Assembly: GCA_002453155.1 (NCBI GenBank)
Contig: DKGG01000011.1
Location: 45,733-109,732 of the forward strand
DNA length: 64,000 bases
Direction of reading: 5' to 3'
From: Bdellovibrionaceae bacterium UBA6776
GTDB lineage: Bacteria > Bdellovibrionota > Bdellovibrionia > Bdellovibrionales > UBA1609
Positions 39,882-48,268 of this stretch are shown piece after piece (within the stretch, counting starts at the first letter, position 1; each line of letters opens with the position of its first letter). A program made the position numbers and the translations under genes. Below the pieces are notes generated by a model. It did no database searches and was not told the DNA's origin. It saw only the letters and a program-made list of their open reading frames with translations.

Positions 39882-40972
39882 AACTAAAACTTGAGTGTCC
39901 GTAACCAGTGCGACTCCTGCGGAATTGAAAAAGGGTCACCCCTGACCTATTAATCAAGTTCGCAAAAATTCAACTAAAAGGAGTTTGTACTATGGTTAAG
40001 TACTCAAGGGTGACTTACGAGCAAAGATGCCAGATCTACGTATTGTTGCAAGCAAAAACCAAGGTTCTTGAAATTTCAAGGCTTGTTGGGGTTCACAAAA
40101 GTACAGTTTACAGGGAGTTGAGGCGAAATTCCTACGCGACTAAAAATCCATACTCATCAGTACGGATGTATGAGCCCAATAAAGCTCATGCGATGGCTCG
40201 ACGAAGGTTTTTAGATCGTTGTCATAGAAAACTGTCAGTTACAGGTCTTGTGGAGACTCAGGTTATAAAGCTTTTGCAAAGGGGCTGGAGCCCTCAATTG
40301 ATTGCCGGAAGAATAGGTCTTGAGACTCGCAAGAAGCTTTCTCATATGACGATCTATCGGTTTACGAAAAAGAACGCTTATTTAAAAAGATACTTACATC
40401 ACAAAGGTCGTAGATATCCCTACCGACCGACGAGCACCAATCAAGGTCCGAAGCCTAAGTGGTGGCGCTCTGTGCACGAGAGGCCCTTGGCTTGTCAGGA
40501 GAGATCTGAGCTTGGACACTGGGAGCGAGATTTGATGTATGCAAAAGATAGAGCTCCGATATTAGTCTGTACAGATCGAAAATCGAGATATGTAACATGC
40601 TTAGAGTTGAACACTTCAGGTTCACAGGAAACGCAAGAGAAGACAGCGATTTTGCTAAAACCATTTCCTGTTCACTCAGTGACCAATGATCAAGGAAGTG
40701 AATTTAAATCCAGAAATCCCATGGGGTGCCCCGTTTACTTTTGTGATCCCAGAGCACCTAATCAAAGAGGTACGGTTGAGAACACAATAGGTGTGATGAG
40801 GCGATTTATAAAAAACTCCACAGATCTTAGTGAAGTGAACTTAGAACAAATTGAAATATGGATGAACTTGAGGCCTCGCAAGGTCCTTGACTACAAAACA
40901 CCCTATGAGGTTATGTTCGAAGAATCAGTCGCACTGGTTGTGTGAAACTAAGAAACTTGAGTGTCCGTAACC
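39882..40972 (+). mobile_element. IS30-family insertion sequence
   Basis: A full-length IS30-type transposase gene lies inside 13-bp inverted repeats AACCAGTGCGACT (39903-39915) and its complement (40927-40939, which falls in the last transposase codons). Outside these lie near-identical direct copies of AACTTGAGTGTCCGTAACC (39889-39906 and 40954-40972; extended match 39882-39906 versus 40946-40972). The latter is much longer than the 2-3 bp target duplication typical of IS30, so the exact outer ends are uncertain. Confidence 0.75.
39992..40945 (+). CDS. IS30-family transposase
   Basis: 317 aa, full length. N-terminal helix-turn-helix YEQRCQIYVLLQAKTK to GVHKSTVYRELRRN (about 9-47). The DDE catalytic triad is recognisable: Asp in GHWERDLM (about 178), Asp in VTNDQGSEF (about 230) and Glu in GTVENTIGVMRRF (about 262). 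AAAAGGAG lies nine bases before ATG. No frameshift, so it is probably active. Confidence 0.93.
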   Translation: MVKYSRVTYEQRCQIYVLLQAKTKVLEISRLVGVHKSTVYRELRRNSYATKNPYSSVRMYEPNKAHAMARRRFLDRCHRKLSVTGLVETQVIKLLQRGWSPQLIAGRIGLETRKKLSHMTIYRFTKKNAYLKRYLHHKGRRYPYRPTSTNQGPKPKWWRSVHERPLACQERSELGHWERDLMYAKDRAPILVCTDRKSRYVTCLELNTSGSQETQEKTAILLKPFPVHSVTNDQGSEFKSRNPMGCPVYFCDPRAPNQRGTVENTIGVMRRFIKNSTDLSEVNLEQIEIWMNLRPRKVLDYKTPYEVMFEESVALVV

Positions 40973-41021
40973 CGCACGCTTCGTTTGCCACCCCTCTTTC
41001 GAGGGTCAGGTTTCGAGTGTT

Positions 41022-41146
41022 TTTTCAAGATCTAAAACCCATAATTCCTGACCCGACCGTCCATAGACTCACCATCGTTTTCCTTTCAGGAAAATCGCAT
41101 CCTGCTCGATTGAGGTCTGTCACTATGGATTTTAGATCTTGAAAAT
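41022..41146 (+). repeat. Structured repeat copy D with 19-bp arms
   Basis: The left arm TTTTCAAGATCTAAAACCC (41022-41040) pairs with the complement at 41128-41146 in 18 of 19 positions. The apex (core 41055-41119) contains TTTTCC-TTTCA-GGAAAA, ATCG pairing with CGAT, the conserved CGCATCCTGCT and GAGGTC. The arm sequence is unrelated to that of copies C and E. Confidence 0.82.
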
Positions 41147-41230
41147 AGACATCCATGAAACTTCTGTTCAAAAAAAATATAGGCGCCTATAAAAGTGATG
41201 CTTTTGAAATGTTTCGGGGGATTCTGCTAT

Positions 41231-41346
41231 CAAGTTCAACGATCCACAGAATAGGATCTCCGGCAAGCAGGATGCGTTTTGCCGAAGTGCAAATGCCGGA
41301 AGAGTTCATGGATGAACGTATCCTATTCTGTGGATCGTTGAACTTG
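41231..41346 (-). repeat. Structured repeat copy E, inverted, perfect 27-bp arms
   Basis: Arms at 41231-41257 and 41320-41346 are exact reverse complements over 27 bases (starting CAAGTTCAACGATCC). The apex is in the opposite direction to copies A-D: read on the minus strand it gives GTTCAT-CC-ATGAAC, TTCCGGC pairing with GCCGGA, TTTGC-ACTTCG-GCAAA and ACGCATCCTGCTT. Compared with copy C, several stem base pairs have changed on both sides. Confidence 0.9.
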
Positions 41347-41380
41347 AAAGTAAGCTTCCTCGAAATCTAATGCTTGTGAG

Positions 41381-41485
41381 CCCATGGATGGGCGTGTTTA
41401 CTTGAAGTGATTGTTAACCTGAAAAATTTGCTGTAGATGAGGAAAGAACCCATGGATGTCAGAGTCCAGCACGATTGAGGTCTAC
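41381..41485 (+). repeat. Degenerate repeat remnant (copy F)
   Basis: CCCAT-GG-ATGGG (41381-41392) and, further on, CCATGGATGTC, CCAGCACGATTGAGGTCTAC (41450-41484) retain pieces of the repeat core. No arms or complete fold remain. Confidence 0.5.
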
Positions 41486-41556
41486 TAAAGTAAATCTTCT
41501 TCCTTCAAAGAGCTACAGAAATAAAACTAGAAAGAAACTCGACCAAATTCCACCAA

Positions 41557-42783
41557 TCAGTCTTGAAGCATCCGGTGGTGAAAACGTTTTTCTAGGGAAA
41601 GAATAAAAATGCAAATCAAACTGGCGCCGCCAAAACTCAATACCAAGGGGAGAATGCTCTCGTGATAGTACTTCCCAAGGAAAATTCCAATGGCCACAGA
41701 TATTGTGCTTTGAACAAACCCAATCAAGGCAGACCCCACTCCGGCCACATGGCCTAAGGGCTCCATGGCCAGGGCGTTTAAATTCCCGAACAAAAATCCC
41801 ACCGAAAAGAAAGTCAAAATCATATAGATCATAAAAACCATCAAAGGAGGTGGAGTCGAGGGAAGGTAATTGGTTAAATAGAGTGCAAAAAGATTAGAGA
41901 TCAATGCCATCCACAAAAAAGCCCCAAGAATCAAACGCCGCATACCTAAAGCCATCACCAGGCGGGAGTTGAAAAAAGAAGCCCCACCAATGGAAAGCGC
42001 TAGAATCCCAAACATCAGAGGAAAGAGCTTCTCCATATGAAAAATTCGCGAGAAAATTTCTTGAGCAGAGCCCAGGTAACCCACAAAGATTCCAAATAAA
42101 ATTCCCGAAACAATCATGCAAGAAACCGTCGTAGGTTGTCGAAAAGTCTCTTTAACTCCAAAAACTAACTGCTTGGCGGTGAACCCTCTTCTTAATCCCG
42201 GCGGTAGAGTTTCATGTTGGCGAATTGCAAACCACGCCCATAAACTCAAGGCGACCACACACAAAAGAATAAAAATGGCTCTCCAATGAAAGAAATAAAT
42301 CACTCCCTGACCCAGAGTGGGAGCCAATGCCGGCACCAAAATGAAAATGGTCATCACCATAGAGGTGATCTGTGCCATCGCGTTCCCTTTGTACTCATCC
42401 CGAATCAATGCCAACGAAATGATTCGAGGAGCTGCTCCTCCAAAACCTTGAAGGAATCGGCCGATGAGAAACCACTCAAAACTTTGAGTCATTCCCGCCA
42501 GAACGGAACCCATGGCAAAAATCGCAACGCCCCAATAGATGGGTGGCTTTCGGCCGAAGATGTCTGAAAGCTGACCAAAAATCAGCTGTCCAAATCCAAA
42601 ACCCAAAAACAAAATGGCAATGACCATTTGCAATTGATCGGGTGTTTGAAGTCGAAAGTCTCTATGAATGGCGTTGAATGCAGGGAGCATGCTGTCAATG
42701 GACAGGGCAATCAATGATGTCATCAGCGCCATCAGAGTTACAAACTCGGGACGCGACAATTTGGTGGGCGAATTCTGAGTCAA
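41557..42783 (-). CDS. Bcr/CflA-family multidrug efflux MFS transporter
   Basis: 408 aa, twelve membrane helices. The N-terminal LRQTPDQ-like opening, the motif GQLIFGQLSDIFGRKPPIYWG (about 60-80; loop 2-3 MFS signature) and FLQGFGGAAPRIISLALIRDEY match the Bcr/CflA drug:proton antiporters (bicyclomycin, sulfathiazole and similar). It starts three bases from the downstream PPC gene stop on the same strand and is probably co-transcribed with it. Confidence 0.92.
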   Translation of the reverse strand: MTQNSPTKLSRPEFVTLMALMTSLIALSIDSMLPAFNAIHRDFRLQTPDQLQMVIAILFLGFGFGQLIFGQLSDIFGRKPPIYWGVAIFAMGSVLAGMTQSFEWFLIGRFLQGFGGAAPRIISLALIRDEYKGNAMAQITSMVMTIFILVPALAPTLGQGVIYFFHWRAIFILLCVVALSLWAWFAIRQHETLPPGLRRGFTAKQLVFGVKETFRQPTTVSCMIVSGILFGIFVGYLGSAQEIFSRIFHMEKLFPLMFGILALSIGGASFFNSRLVMALGMRRLILGAFLWMALISNLFALYLTNYLPSTPPPLMVFMIYMILTFFSVGFLFGNLNALAMEPLGHVAGVGSALIGFVQSTISVAIGIFLGKYYHESILPLVLSFGGASLICIFILSLEKRFHHRMLQD

Positions 42784-42786
42784 AAT

Positions 42787-43233
42787 TTAGGAATCTTTCA
42801 CAGAGGGGATGCCACAAAATTGAATCAAATTGAGTCCAACTTCTGGATTGGGCTTTCGAACCACATCCATATTCAAGGGACGGAAATTGATTTCACAGGT
42901 CACAGCGACTATTGCAGAAAACAAGTGTCCTCCAAAACATTTAAAATCAGGCCCACCCAATACGGTATGAATGTGAAAAAACGGTTCACCCTCTAAAAAT
43001 GAAAGATTTCCCTCAAGGCTTAAAAGTTCCACTTCGTCCTTAAAGAGTTTTCGATCGTAAGACTTTGAGTGCAAATGAAAGAAGCCCAACTCACAATCTT
43101 TTAAGGCTCCAATTCCACTCAAATGCCCGGACTTAAGGGATTCAGCTTTGGCGAACTTTTGGAGAGAGCCAAACAAATCTTCATCTTTATCAATGCGAAT
43201 AAAATAGCGGTCTTGGTCTTTAAAATATTCCAT
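42787..43233 (-). CDS. PPC/DUF296-domain protein
   Basis: 148 aa from the ATG at 43233, where the family's usual opening occurs (MEYFKDQDRYFIRIDKDED). The continuing frame to 43344 would overlap the divergent MscS gene and lacks support. The PPC fold is shown by SGHLSGIGALKDCELGFF (about 34-51) and FHIHTVLGG. The PPC domain in bacteria occurs in small trimeric proteins of unknown activity. Probably co-transcribed with the MFS gene three bases downstream. Confidence 0.85.
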   Translation of the reverse strand: MEYFKDQDRYFIRIDKDEDLFGSLQKFAKAESLKSGHLSGIGALKDCELGFFHLHSKSYDRKLFKDEVELLSLEGNLSFLEGEPFFHIHTVLGGPDFKCFGGHLFSAIVAVTCEINFRPLNMDVVRKPNPEVGLNLIQFCGIPSVKDS

Positions 43234-43322
43234 AAAGAGGAAGTAGGGATTGGCTTGCAGATTGTCAATAAAAGCTTCCGTTAGTATTGCTTCGGTCTTA
43301 GGAAAGTGATGGTATAAGGGGC

Positions 43323-44666
43323 ATGAAATCAAAATTGTGCTCAATCTTACCCGTGGTTTTCATTTTAATGGTGGCAATCAATCCTGTTTTGGGGACTTTT
43401 GCGGCTCATGCGCAGCCATCAAAGACGCAAGGCGCTTCGGACTCGCAAATTGAGTCTGAAGTGACGGCACGTTTGTCTTCCACCGATTGGTTTCCCAACT
43501 TGCGCGTGCAGGTCAAAAACGGCTTGGTCTTTTTAGATGGAGAGATTCCCTCGCAGGAAAAAAAGGACTGGGCAGAAAAACTCATTCTAAAAACTCCCGG
43601 AGTCATCGACATCGTAGATCGGTCGGAAACCACGTTACAGCCCCATGAAATTTTGAGTCCTGCTGCCGAAGAAACTCGAAAGCTCTTGCAACGATTTCAT
43701 CGCTTGGTTCCCTATTTGGTTTCCTCCGTTTTGATCTTGATTGTTTTTGGCCTTCTTTCTTATTTCGCTCACAAGATCCTTTTGTCCGTCATTCAAAAAC
43801 GCTTGAAAAGCATTCTTATGGCTCAGGCCCTGGCAAAAGTATTTGCACTTTTCTTTTTAATGATTGGCTTGTACTTGGCCCTAAAATCCAGTGGTCTTTC
43901 GGGCTTGGCCTATACGGTTCTTGGAGGTACGGGCTTTATTGGACTTGGAGTTGGTCTTGCTCTTAAAAACAGTTTGGAAAACTACGCCGCGGGAATTTTG
44001 ATCAGTGTTCGAGAGACTTTTCGAAAAGGAGAGATCATTCAAATCAATGGGATTGAAGGCGTTGTCCAAGCGGTGACCTCCCGAGGGACCTCTCTGATGG
44101 ACTATGAAGGGAACCATATCATCATCCCCAACTCAGAGGTTTTTAAATCCACCATAAAAAATCTGACCCGAAATCCAAATATGCGCGCGGATTTTGGAGT
44201 TGGAATTGGCTATGATGACTCTGTGGACAAAGCTCGTAAGGTGATTCGTGAAACCTTGGCGAAAATGGACACACTTATTTTGAAAGATCCAGATCCCTTG
44301 GTTACAGTAGACAATCTGGGTGCGGCCACAGTGAATTTGCGAATTTACTTTTGGTTTGACGCCATCAAATACAGCAAACTGAAAATTCAGTCGTTGGTGA
44401 TTCAAAAGGTGAAAGAGGCTTTGATGGACGCTCAAATTTCTATGCCTGACGATGCCCGCGAAGTTGTCTTCACCAGTCCGCTGCATGTGGTTCAATCTGC
44501 TGAAAAGGATGTGCCGGCAAAAGCTCCTGATAAAATCAATAAAAGCGAAACTCCTTCCATGGTGGATTTTCATGGGGAGGACCTGTCCAGCGAATGGAAC
44601 CAGGTTAAAAAACAGGCTCTCATGTCAGAGGCTTCAGAAAAGGGTGAAGACCTTTTGGGTCAGTGA
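43323..44666 (+). CDS. Mechanosensitive channel (MscS family) with BON domain
   Basis: 447 aa. Signal peptide or first helix (7-30), a periplasmic BON domain (about 40-102; QIESEVTARLSSTDWFPNL to VIDIVDRSETTL), three membrane helices (about 135-225), with the pore helix GLGVGLALKNSLENYAAGIL (about 215-234), then the MscS beta domain (EIIQINGIEGVVQAV) and C-terminal cage to about residue 380. A charged tail ends the protein. MscS relieves osmotic stress; BON may attach it to envelope lipid. Confidence 0.92.
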   Translation: MKSKLCSILPVVFILMVAINPVLGTFAAHAQPSKTQGASDSQIESEVTARLSSTDWFPNLRVQVKNGLVFLDGEIPSQEKKDWAEKLILKTPGVIDIVDRSETTLQPHEILSPAAEETRKLLQRFHRLVPYLVSSVLILIVFGLLSYFAHKILLSVIQKRLKSILMAQALAKVFALFFLMIGLYLALKSSGLSGLAYTVLGGTGFIGLGVGLALKNSLENYAAGILISVRETFRKGEIIQINGIEGVVQAVTSRGTSLMDYEGNHIIIPNSEVFKSTIKNLTRNPNMRADFGVGIGYDDSVDKARKVIRETLAKMDTLILKDPDPLVTVDNLGAATVNLRIYFWFDAIKYSKLKIQSLVIQKVKEALMDAQISMPDDAREVVFTSPLHVVQSAEKDVPAKAPDKINKSETPSMVDFHGEDLSSEWNQVKKQALMSEASEKGEDLLGQ

Positions 44667-44673
44667 GTGAACG

Positions 44674-45102
44674 ATGATTGTAACAGTAGGATCTCGAAAT
44701 TTTGAAATTGCAGAGTCGGAGTTTCAGTTCTCTGCAGTTCGAAGTCGCGGTCCTGGGGGCCAAAACGTAAATAAGGTCAGCTCTGCGGCCCAACTGCATT
44801 GGGCTTATTTAAGTTCGCCAGGCTTAAGTGAGTCTCAAAAAAAAATCTTAAAGACAAAGTTAAAAAATCACATCAACGTCAAAGATGAAATTTATCTTCG
44901 AAGTGATGCTTATCGTGACTTTCCAAGGAATAGAGAGGAATGCATCCAGAAGCTTCAAGAGATGATTGAAAAGGCTCTGCACAAACCGAAACCTCGGAAG
45001 AAGACGAAACCCACCAAAGCCAGCCAACGAAAAAGAGTAGAGTCCAAAAAGCGAAAGGGCCAATTGAAATCCAGTCGCGGAAAAGTCAGCTACGACGGCT
45101 AA
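44674..45102 (+). CDS. arfB: Peptidyl-tRNA hydrolase ArfB (ribosome rescue)
   Basis: 142 aa, the typical ArfB length. The release-factor GGQ motif is in SRGPGGQNVNKVSS (about 26-39), and the C-terminal tail (about 100-142) is very rich in Lys, Arg and Ser (KPRKKTKPTKASQRKR), the part that inserts in the empty mRNA channel. It hydrolyses peptidyl-tRNA on stalled ribosomes. Starts seven bases after the channel gene; the GAACG region gives a weak ribosome site. Confidence 0.92.
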   Translation: MIVTVGSRNFEIAESEFQFSAVRSRGPGGQNVNKVSSAAQLHWAYLSSPGLSESQKKILKTKLKNHINVKDEIYLRSDAYRDFPRNREECIQKLQEMIEKALHKPKPRKKTKPTKASQRKRVESKKRKGQLKSSRGKVSYDG

Positions 45103-45638
45103 AAAGAAGATCCCGGCTGTTTTAAAAATTCGACTTCCTCGGGAGTAGAAATCCTTCCAAGAATTTCGTTGCGATGAGGGTAGCGACCAAAGCGGTCTAT
45201 AATCACTTTGTGTTTTTTCTCAAAATCCAAATTGAAGTCCAATCCAGGTCGGGAAAACAGCTTTATGGCTTCCTCATGAATTAACGAAGACTCACTGTGC
45301 ATGTAGGGCATCAACAAAAAGGCCTGTTTTTGGGGAGGAAGTTCACTGAGGGCTCCACCCAAAACCGCCTCTTGGGATAAGATCAATGCCAAGCTGTCTT
45401 GTGCAAAAGATTCCGGCTTCCCGCGAAAGATGTTCCTAGAAAACTGATCCAAAACAAGGATTTCTGCCAGTCGCCCTTCTGCAGAGGTTCGCCAATTAAA
45501 AAGTTCTCCGCGAGCCGCCGCCAGCAAGGTGGGCAAAAACCTTTCGGCAATTTGGGCATCCAAATCAGGATTTTTCTCCCACCATTGTTTTGAGTTCAAC
45601 TCTTGGAACCAAAAGGTTATTATAGATTTTGAAGTCAT
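45099..45638 (-). CDS. DUF924-family protein
   Basis: 179 aa, full family length. Diagnostic segments are ITFWFQELNSKQWWEKNPDLD (about 7-27), AEGRLAEILVLDQFSRNIFRG (about 54-74), and FLLMPYMHSES (about 107-117), with RYPHRNEILGR near the C-terminus. All-helical, cytoplasmic, unknown biochemical function. It overlaps arfB by four bases in convergent direction. Confidence 0.92.
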   Translation of the reverse strand: MTSKSIITFWFQELNSKQWWEKNPDLDAQIAERFLPTLLAAARGELFNWRTSAEGRLAEILVLDQFSRNIFRGKPESFAQDSLALILSQEAVLGGALSELPPQKQAFLLMPYMHSESSLIHEEAIKLFSRPGLDFNLDFEKKHKVIIDRFGRYPHRNEILGRISTPEEVEFLKQPGSSF

Positions 45639-45724
45639 CCTCGGATTATAGCGATCTTAGTGGAAAGATCAAAACCGAAGACAGCAATTGCCTTGGGATT
45701 GTCCAATGAGCGATGATTGCTTTT

Positions 45725-46195
45725 ATGAAAAAAGAAGATCTCCTCAAGAAACTGATCCAAAAGGTGACCGAAAATTTGGAGTCCCTCACTCAGTCGGCTT
45801 TGGATGCGAAGGCTGCAGCAACAGACGAAGAGGCAAAGCCAGAAAACAAATACGACACTCGTGCGTTGGAGTCCTCCTACTTGGCAGAAGCCCAATCGGT
45901 TCGGGTGGGGGAGCTCAAAAGGGCTCTTCATGGGCTTCAAAACTTTCAGATGAAAAATTTTGAATCCATCCAGAAGATTGAAGTTGGAGCACTGATCGAA
46001 GTGGATGTGGAGGATCTTGGAACAAGGCGGTGGTTTTTTCTGCCCTTTGCTGGAGGCGAGAAAGTCGAAAATGTATTCGTCGTCACTCCCGAAGCTCCTT
46101 TGGGGAAAAAGCTTCTGGGGCTTTCGGTAGGAGACGTTTTTGATCACAATCTTCAAGGTCAAATGAGAGAGTGTGAGATCACGAAAGTGCTCTAG
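45725..46195 (+). CDS. GreA/GreB-like C-terminal domain protein
   Basis: 156 aa from ATG 45725 (a slightly longer form from 45713 is possible). An N-terminal helical region with an acidic stretch (about 1-85) precedes a GreA/GreB-like C-terminal beta domain (about 90-155; IEVDVEDLGTRRWFFLPFAGG, PEAPLGKKLLGLSVGDVF). A coiled-coil tip with the catalytic acids is not obvious, so it might bind RNA polymerase without stimulating cleavage. It overlaps the next gene by 17 bases in convergent direction. Confidence 0.8.
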   Translation: MKKEDLLKKLIQKVTENLESLTQSALDAKAAATDEEAKPENKYDTRALESSYLAEAQSVRVGELKRALHGLQNFQMKNFESIQKIEVGALIEVDVEDLGTRRWFFLPFAGGEKVENVFVVTPEAPLGKKLLGLSVGDVFDHNLQGQMRECEITKVL

Positions 46196-46880
46196 TGCGG
46201 GCTCTTTCCAACGCCAATTGAACCGTCTTTGCCAAAATCTCGTCTGTGGGTTCGTGGGCAGCCTCAGGAAAGCTCGAAAAAGTTCCTTGATGTGACTTTG
46301 GCAATTTCTCGAAACATTCTCGAGCGACTTGAGGATCTACAGTTTCGTCAAGATCGCCGTGGAGTCCATCCACGATCAGCTTGGAATTCCATTTTGGATT
46401 ATTGATCTTAAACTGACTGCCCACTCCAATAAGGTGATCCACGCAATCTAAAGACTCGGCCATGTGTCCAGCCGCATAACCACCCTGGGAGTAACCAATC
46501 AAAGTGCAAGGCGTTTTCTCATAGCCCAAGTGGACCACGAGGTTTCGAAGGTAATCTTTGCAAACTTCGTAATCGATAAAATACGTCTTTTTATCCATGT
46601 CAAAAAAATACCAGGAGTAACCCACGTAATGTCCCCAAGATTTTTTTACGGGAATGGGAAAGGGACCATTGGGAGCAAGCACGGTGCATTCTTCTGGAAA
46701 AAGACTTCCAAACCAGGACATCATTTTTTTTCCGGTGTAAAGATAACCATGGCACAAGATGTAGATGCGGTTTGAGTCAGAACCTTTTCTGAGGTGGTAG
46801 CTCAATCTGGTGAGGCTTGGCTGAAAGAACTCTTGTTCAGGCTCTAAATCTGAAGGCTTTGTCACGTGAACCTCCTCCAT
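46179..46880 (-). CDS. Alpha/beta hydrolase (serine esterase type)
   Basis: 233 aa from the ATG at 46880; a longer frame to 47021 would overlap the divergent GST promoter. Nucleophile elbow IGYSQGGYAAG (Ser about 137), a candidate acid in HGDLDETV and catalytic His in EAAHEPTDE near the end. The fold resembles carboxylesterase/phospholipase types. A Tyr/Trp-rich lid (GHYVGYSWYFF) precedes the nucleophile. Substrate unknown. Confidence 0.8.
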   Translation of the reverse strand: MEEVHVTKPSDLEPEQEFFQPSLTRLSYHLRKGSDSNRIYILCHGYLYTGKKMMSWFGSLFPEECTVLAPNGPFPIPVKKSWGHYVGYSWYFFDMDKKTYFIDYEVCKDYLRNLVVHLGYEKTPCTLIGYSQGGYAAGHMAESLDCVDHLIGVGSQFKINNPKWNSKLIVDGLHGDLDETVDPQVARECFEKLPKSHQGTFSSFPEAAHEPTDEILAKTVQLALERARTRALS

Positions 46881-46962
46881 TGAACGCAGGGTTAAAAGAT
46901 GACCATAAATCCATTCAGTGATAATTTCATTTTTTAAATTCTCTTTCGAGGAAGGACTTGAA

Positions 46963-47616
46963 ATGTCTGAGCCTATCCAATTGTATTCTTTGGCAACTCC
47001 CAACGGACAGAAAGTTTCCATTGCTTTGGAAGAAATGGAGCTTCCCTATGTGGCTCATCGAATTGACATTATGAAAGGTGAGCAATTTGCACCGTCATTT
47101 AAAAAAATCAATCCCAACTCGAAAATTCCAGCGATCATAGATCCAAAGGCCGACGGCGGCGAAGATTTTTGCATTTTTGAATCTGGAGCCATTTTAACCT
47201 ACTTGGCGGATAAGTCCGGAAAATTCCTTTCTGATGATCCTTTTGTTCGCAACAGGACTTTGCAGTGGCTCTATTTTCAAGTGGGAGGAGTGGGCCCAAT
47301 GTTTGGGCAATTTGGTCATTTTTATAAGTATGCTAAAGAAAAGTGCAAGGATCCTTATCCTTTAGAAAGGTACACCAAGGAAACCCAACGTCTTTTGGGT
47401 GTGATTGACGACCGACTCTCAGAAAATTCTTACCTGGCGGGCGAAGAGTTGAGCATTGCGGATTTTGCGACCTTTCCGTGGGTGGTTTGTTTGGATGTTC
47501 ACTATCAGGCAGAAGATCACCTCAAACTGAATCAGTTTAAAAATGTGCAAAATTGGGTCGCAAAACTCAAAAGTCGTCCCGCCTTGCAGCGGGGCCTTGA
47601 AGTCTGCCCCATCTAG
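46963..47616 (+). CDS. GST-family disulfide-bond oxidoreductase (YfcG-like)
   Basis: 217 aa from ATG 46963 (GAGGAAGG upstream). Thioredoxin-like N-terminus with LYSLATPNGQKVSIALEEM (7-25) and the motif KIPAII, then a long insert and the helical C-terminal domain with YLAGEELSIADFATFPWV (about 157-174). The TPNGxK form is the YfcG/YghU signature of enzymes that reduce disulfide bonds with glutathione. Confidence 0.9.
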   Translation: MSEPIQLYSLATPNGQKVSIALEEMELPYVAHRIDIMKGEQFAPSFKKINPNSKIPAIIDPKADGGEDFCIFESGAILTYLADKSGKFLSDDPFVRNRTLQWLYFQVGGVGPMFGQFGHFYKYAKEKCKDPYPLERYTKETQRLLGVIDDRLSENSYLAGEELSIADFATFPWVVCLDVHYQAEDHLKLNQFKNVQNWVAKLKSRPALQRGLEVCPI

Positions 47617-47769
47617 AGCAGGAGCGGATCTTAAGGCTTTCATGAAAAAGAATCGCTTCAGGCTCTTGGTCTAAAAATTTACACATTTTCGAAAACTCTC
47701 TTCCAATAAAAAAAGTCCCATTTCCCCTATTCTGAGAGTGGACATTACGGTCACTGCGAAGGGAGGCAC

Positions 47770-48246
47770 ATGGAGTCCATATTTCAAGTTTTAAAGAAAG
47801 ATCACGACCTCCAAAGAGAGATTCTAAATGACCTTGTTGATGAAAATTTAAGTGCCGCACGTAGAGACGAACTTTACGAAAGGCTGCGTTTTGAAATCAA
47901 GCGCCATTCGAAGTTCGAAGAAAAATATTTTTATAGAGTTCTTATGAAGGATGAGCGCACACGAAATCATGTTCGGCAGTGTGTATCGGATCATCATGTG
48001 ATGACTGAGATCCTCGAGGACTTGGACTCTCTTTCGCGAGAATCTAATGGTTGGCGAATGAAAGTCAAAACACTGCGAGACATTTTTAGTCATCATTTGG
48101 ACCGGGAGGAAAAATCGCTCTTTGAAAAAGCGAAAGAGGTTTTGGATCCCGCACAGATGTCACAAATGGCAAATCGATTTCGATTTGGTTCACCCAATGA
48201 AATTGAGTTGTTCGGTCTCGCGTCCTTCAACATTTTTGGAAAATAG
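47770..48246 (+). CDS. Hemerythrin-domain protein
   Basis: 158 aa of four-helix-bundle type. Iron ligands can be placed in KKDHDLQREIL (about 9-19), HSKFEEKYFY (about 49-58), SDHHVMTEILED (about 78-89) and SHHLDREEKSLFEKA (about 114-128). Such HHE proteins sense or carry oxygen or iron, and may help repair. It leads a short operon with a 56-aa gene 23 bases downstream. Confidence 0.92.
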   Translation: MESIFQVLKKDHDLQREILNDLVDENLSAARRDELYERLRFEIKRHSKFEEKYFYRVLMKDERTRNHVRQCVSDHHVMTEILEDLDSLSRESNGWRMKVKTLRDIFSHHLDREEKSLFEKAKEVLDPAQMSQMANRFRFGSPNEIELFGLASFNIFGK

Positions 48247-48268
48247 ATTTTAAAGAAAGGAGCTCATC

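Larger units (their letters stand above)
40973..41556. other. Intergenic repeat region, no convincing gene
   Basis: 583 bases between the IS30 end and the 3' end of the MFS gene. It holds a small CCCCTC-TTTC-GAGGG hairpin (about 40990-41004), repeat copies D and E, and degenerate remnants. Short open frames here run through the repeats and are not protein-like. Confidence 0.75.

Noticed and set aside
41231..41346. Integron attC-like ends (GTTCAAC and GTTGAAC) in repeat copy E
   Set aside because: The match is confined to this copy; C and D arms lack it, the conserved part is in the middle rather than at the ends, and no integrase is present.
40942..41370. Open frames of 66 and 71 aa in the right repeat region
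   Set aside because: No ribosome site, and the frames are repeat arms and cores.
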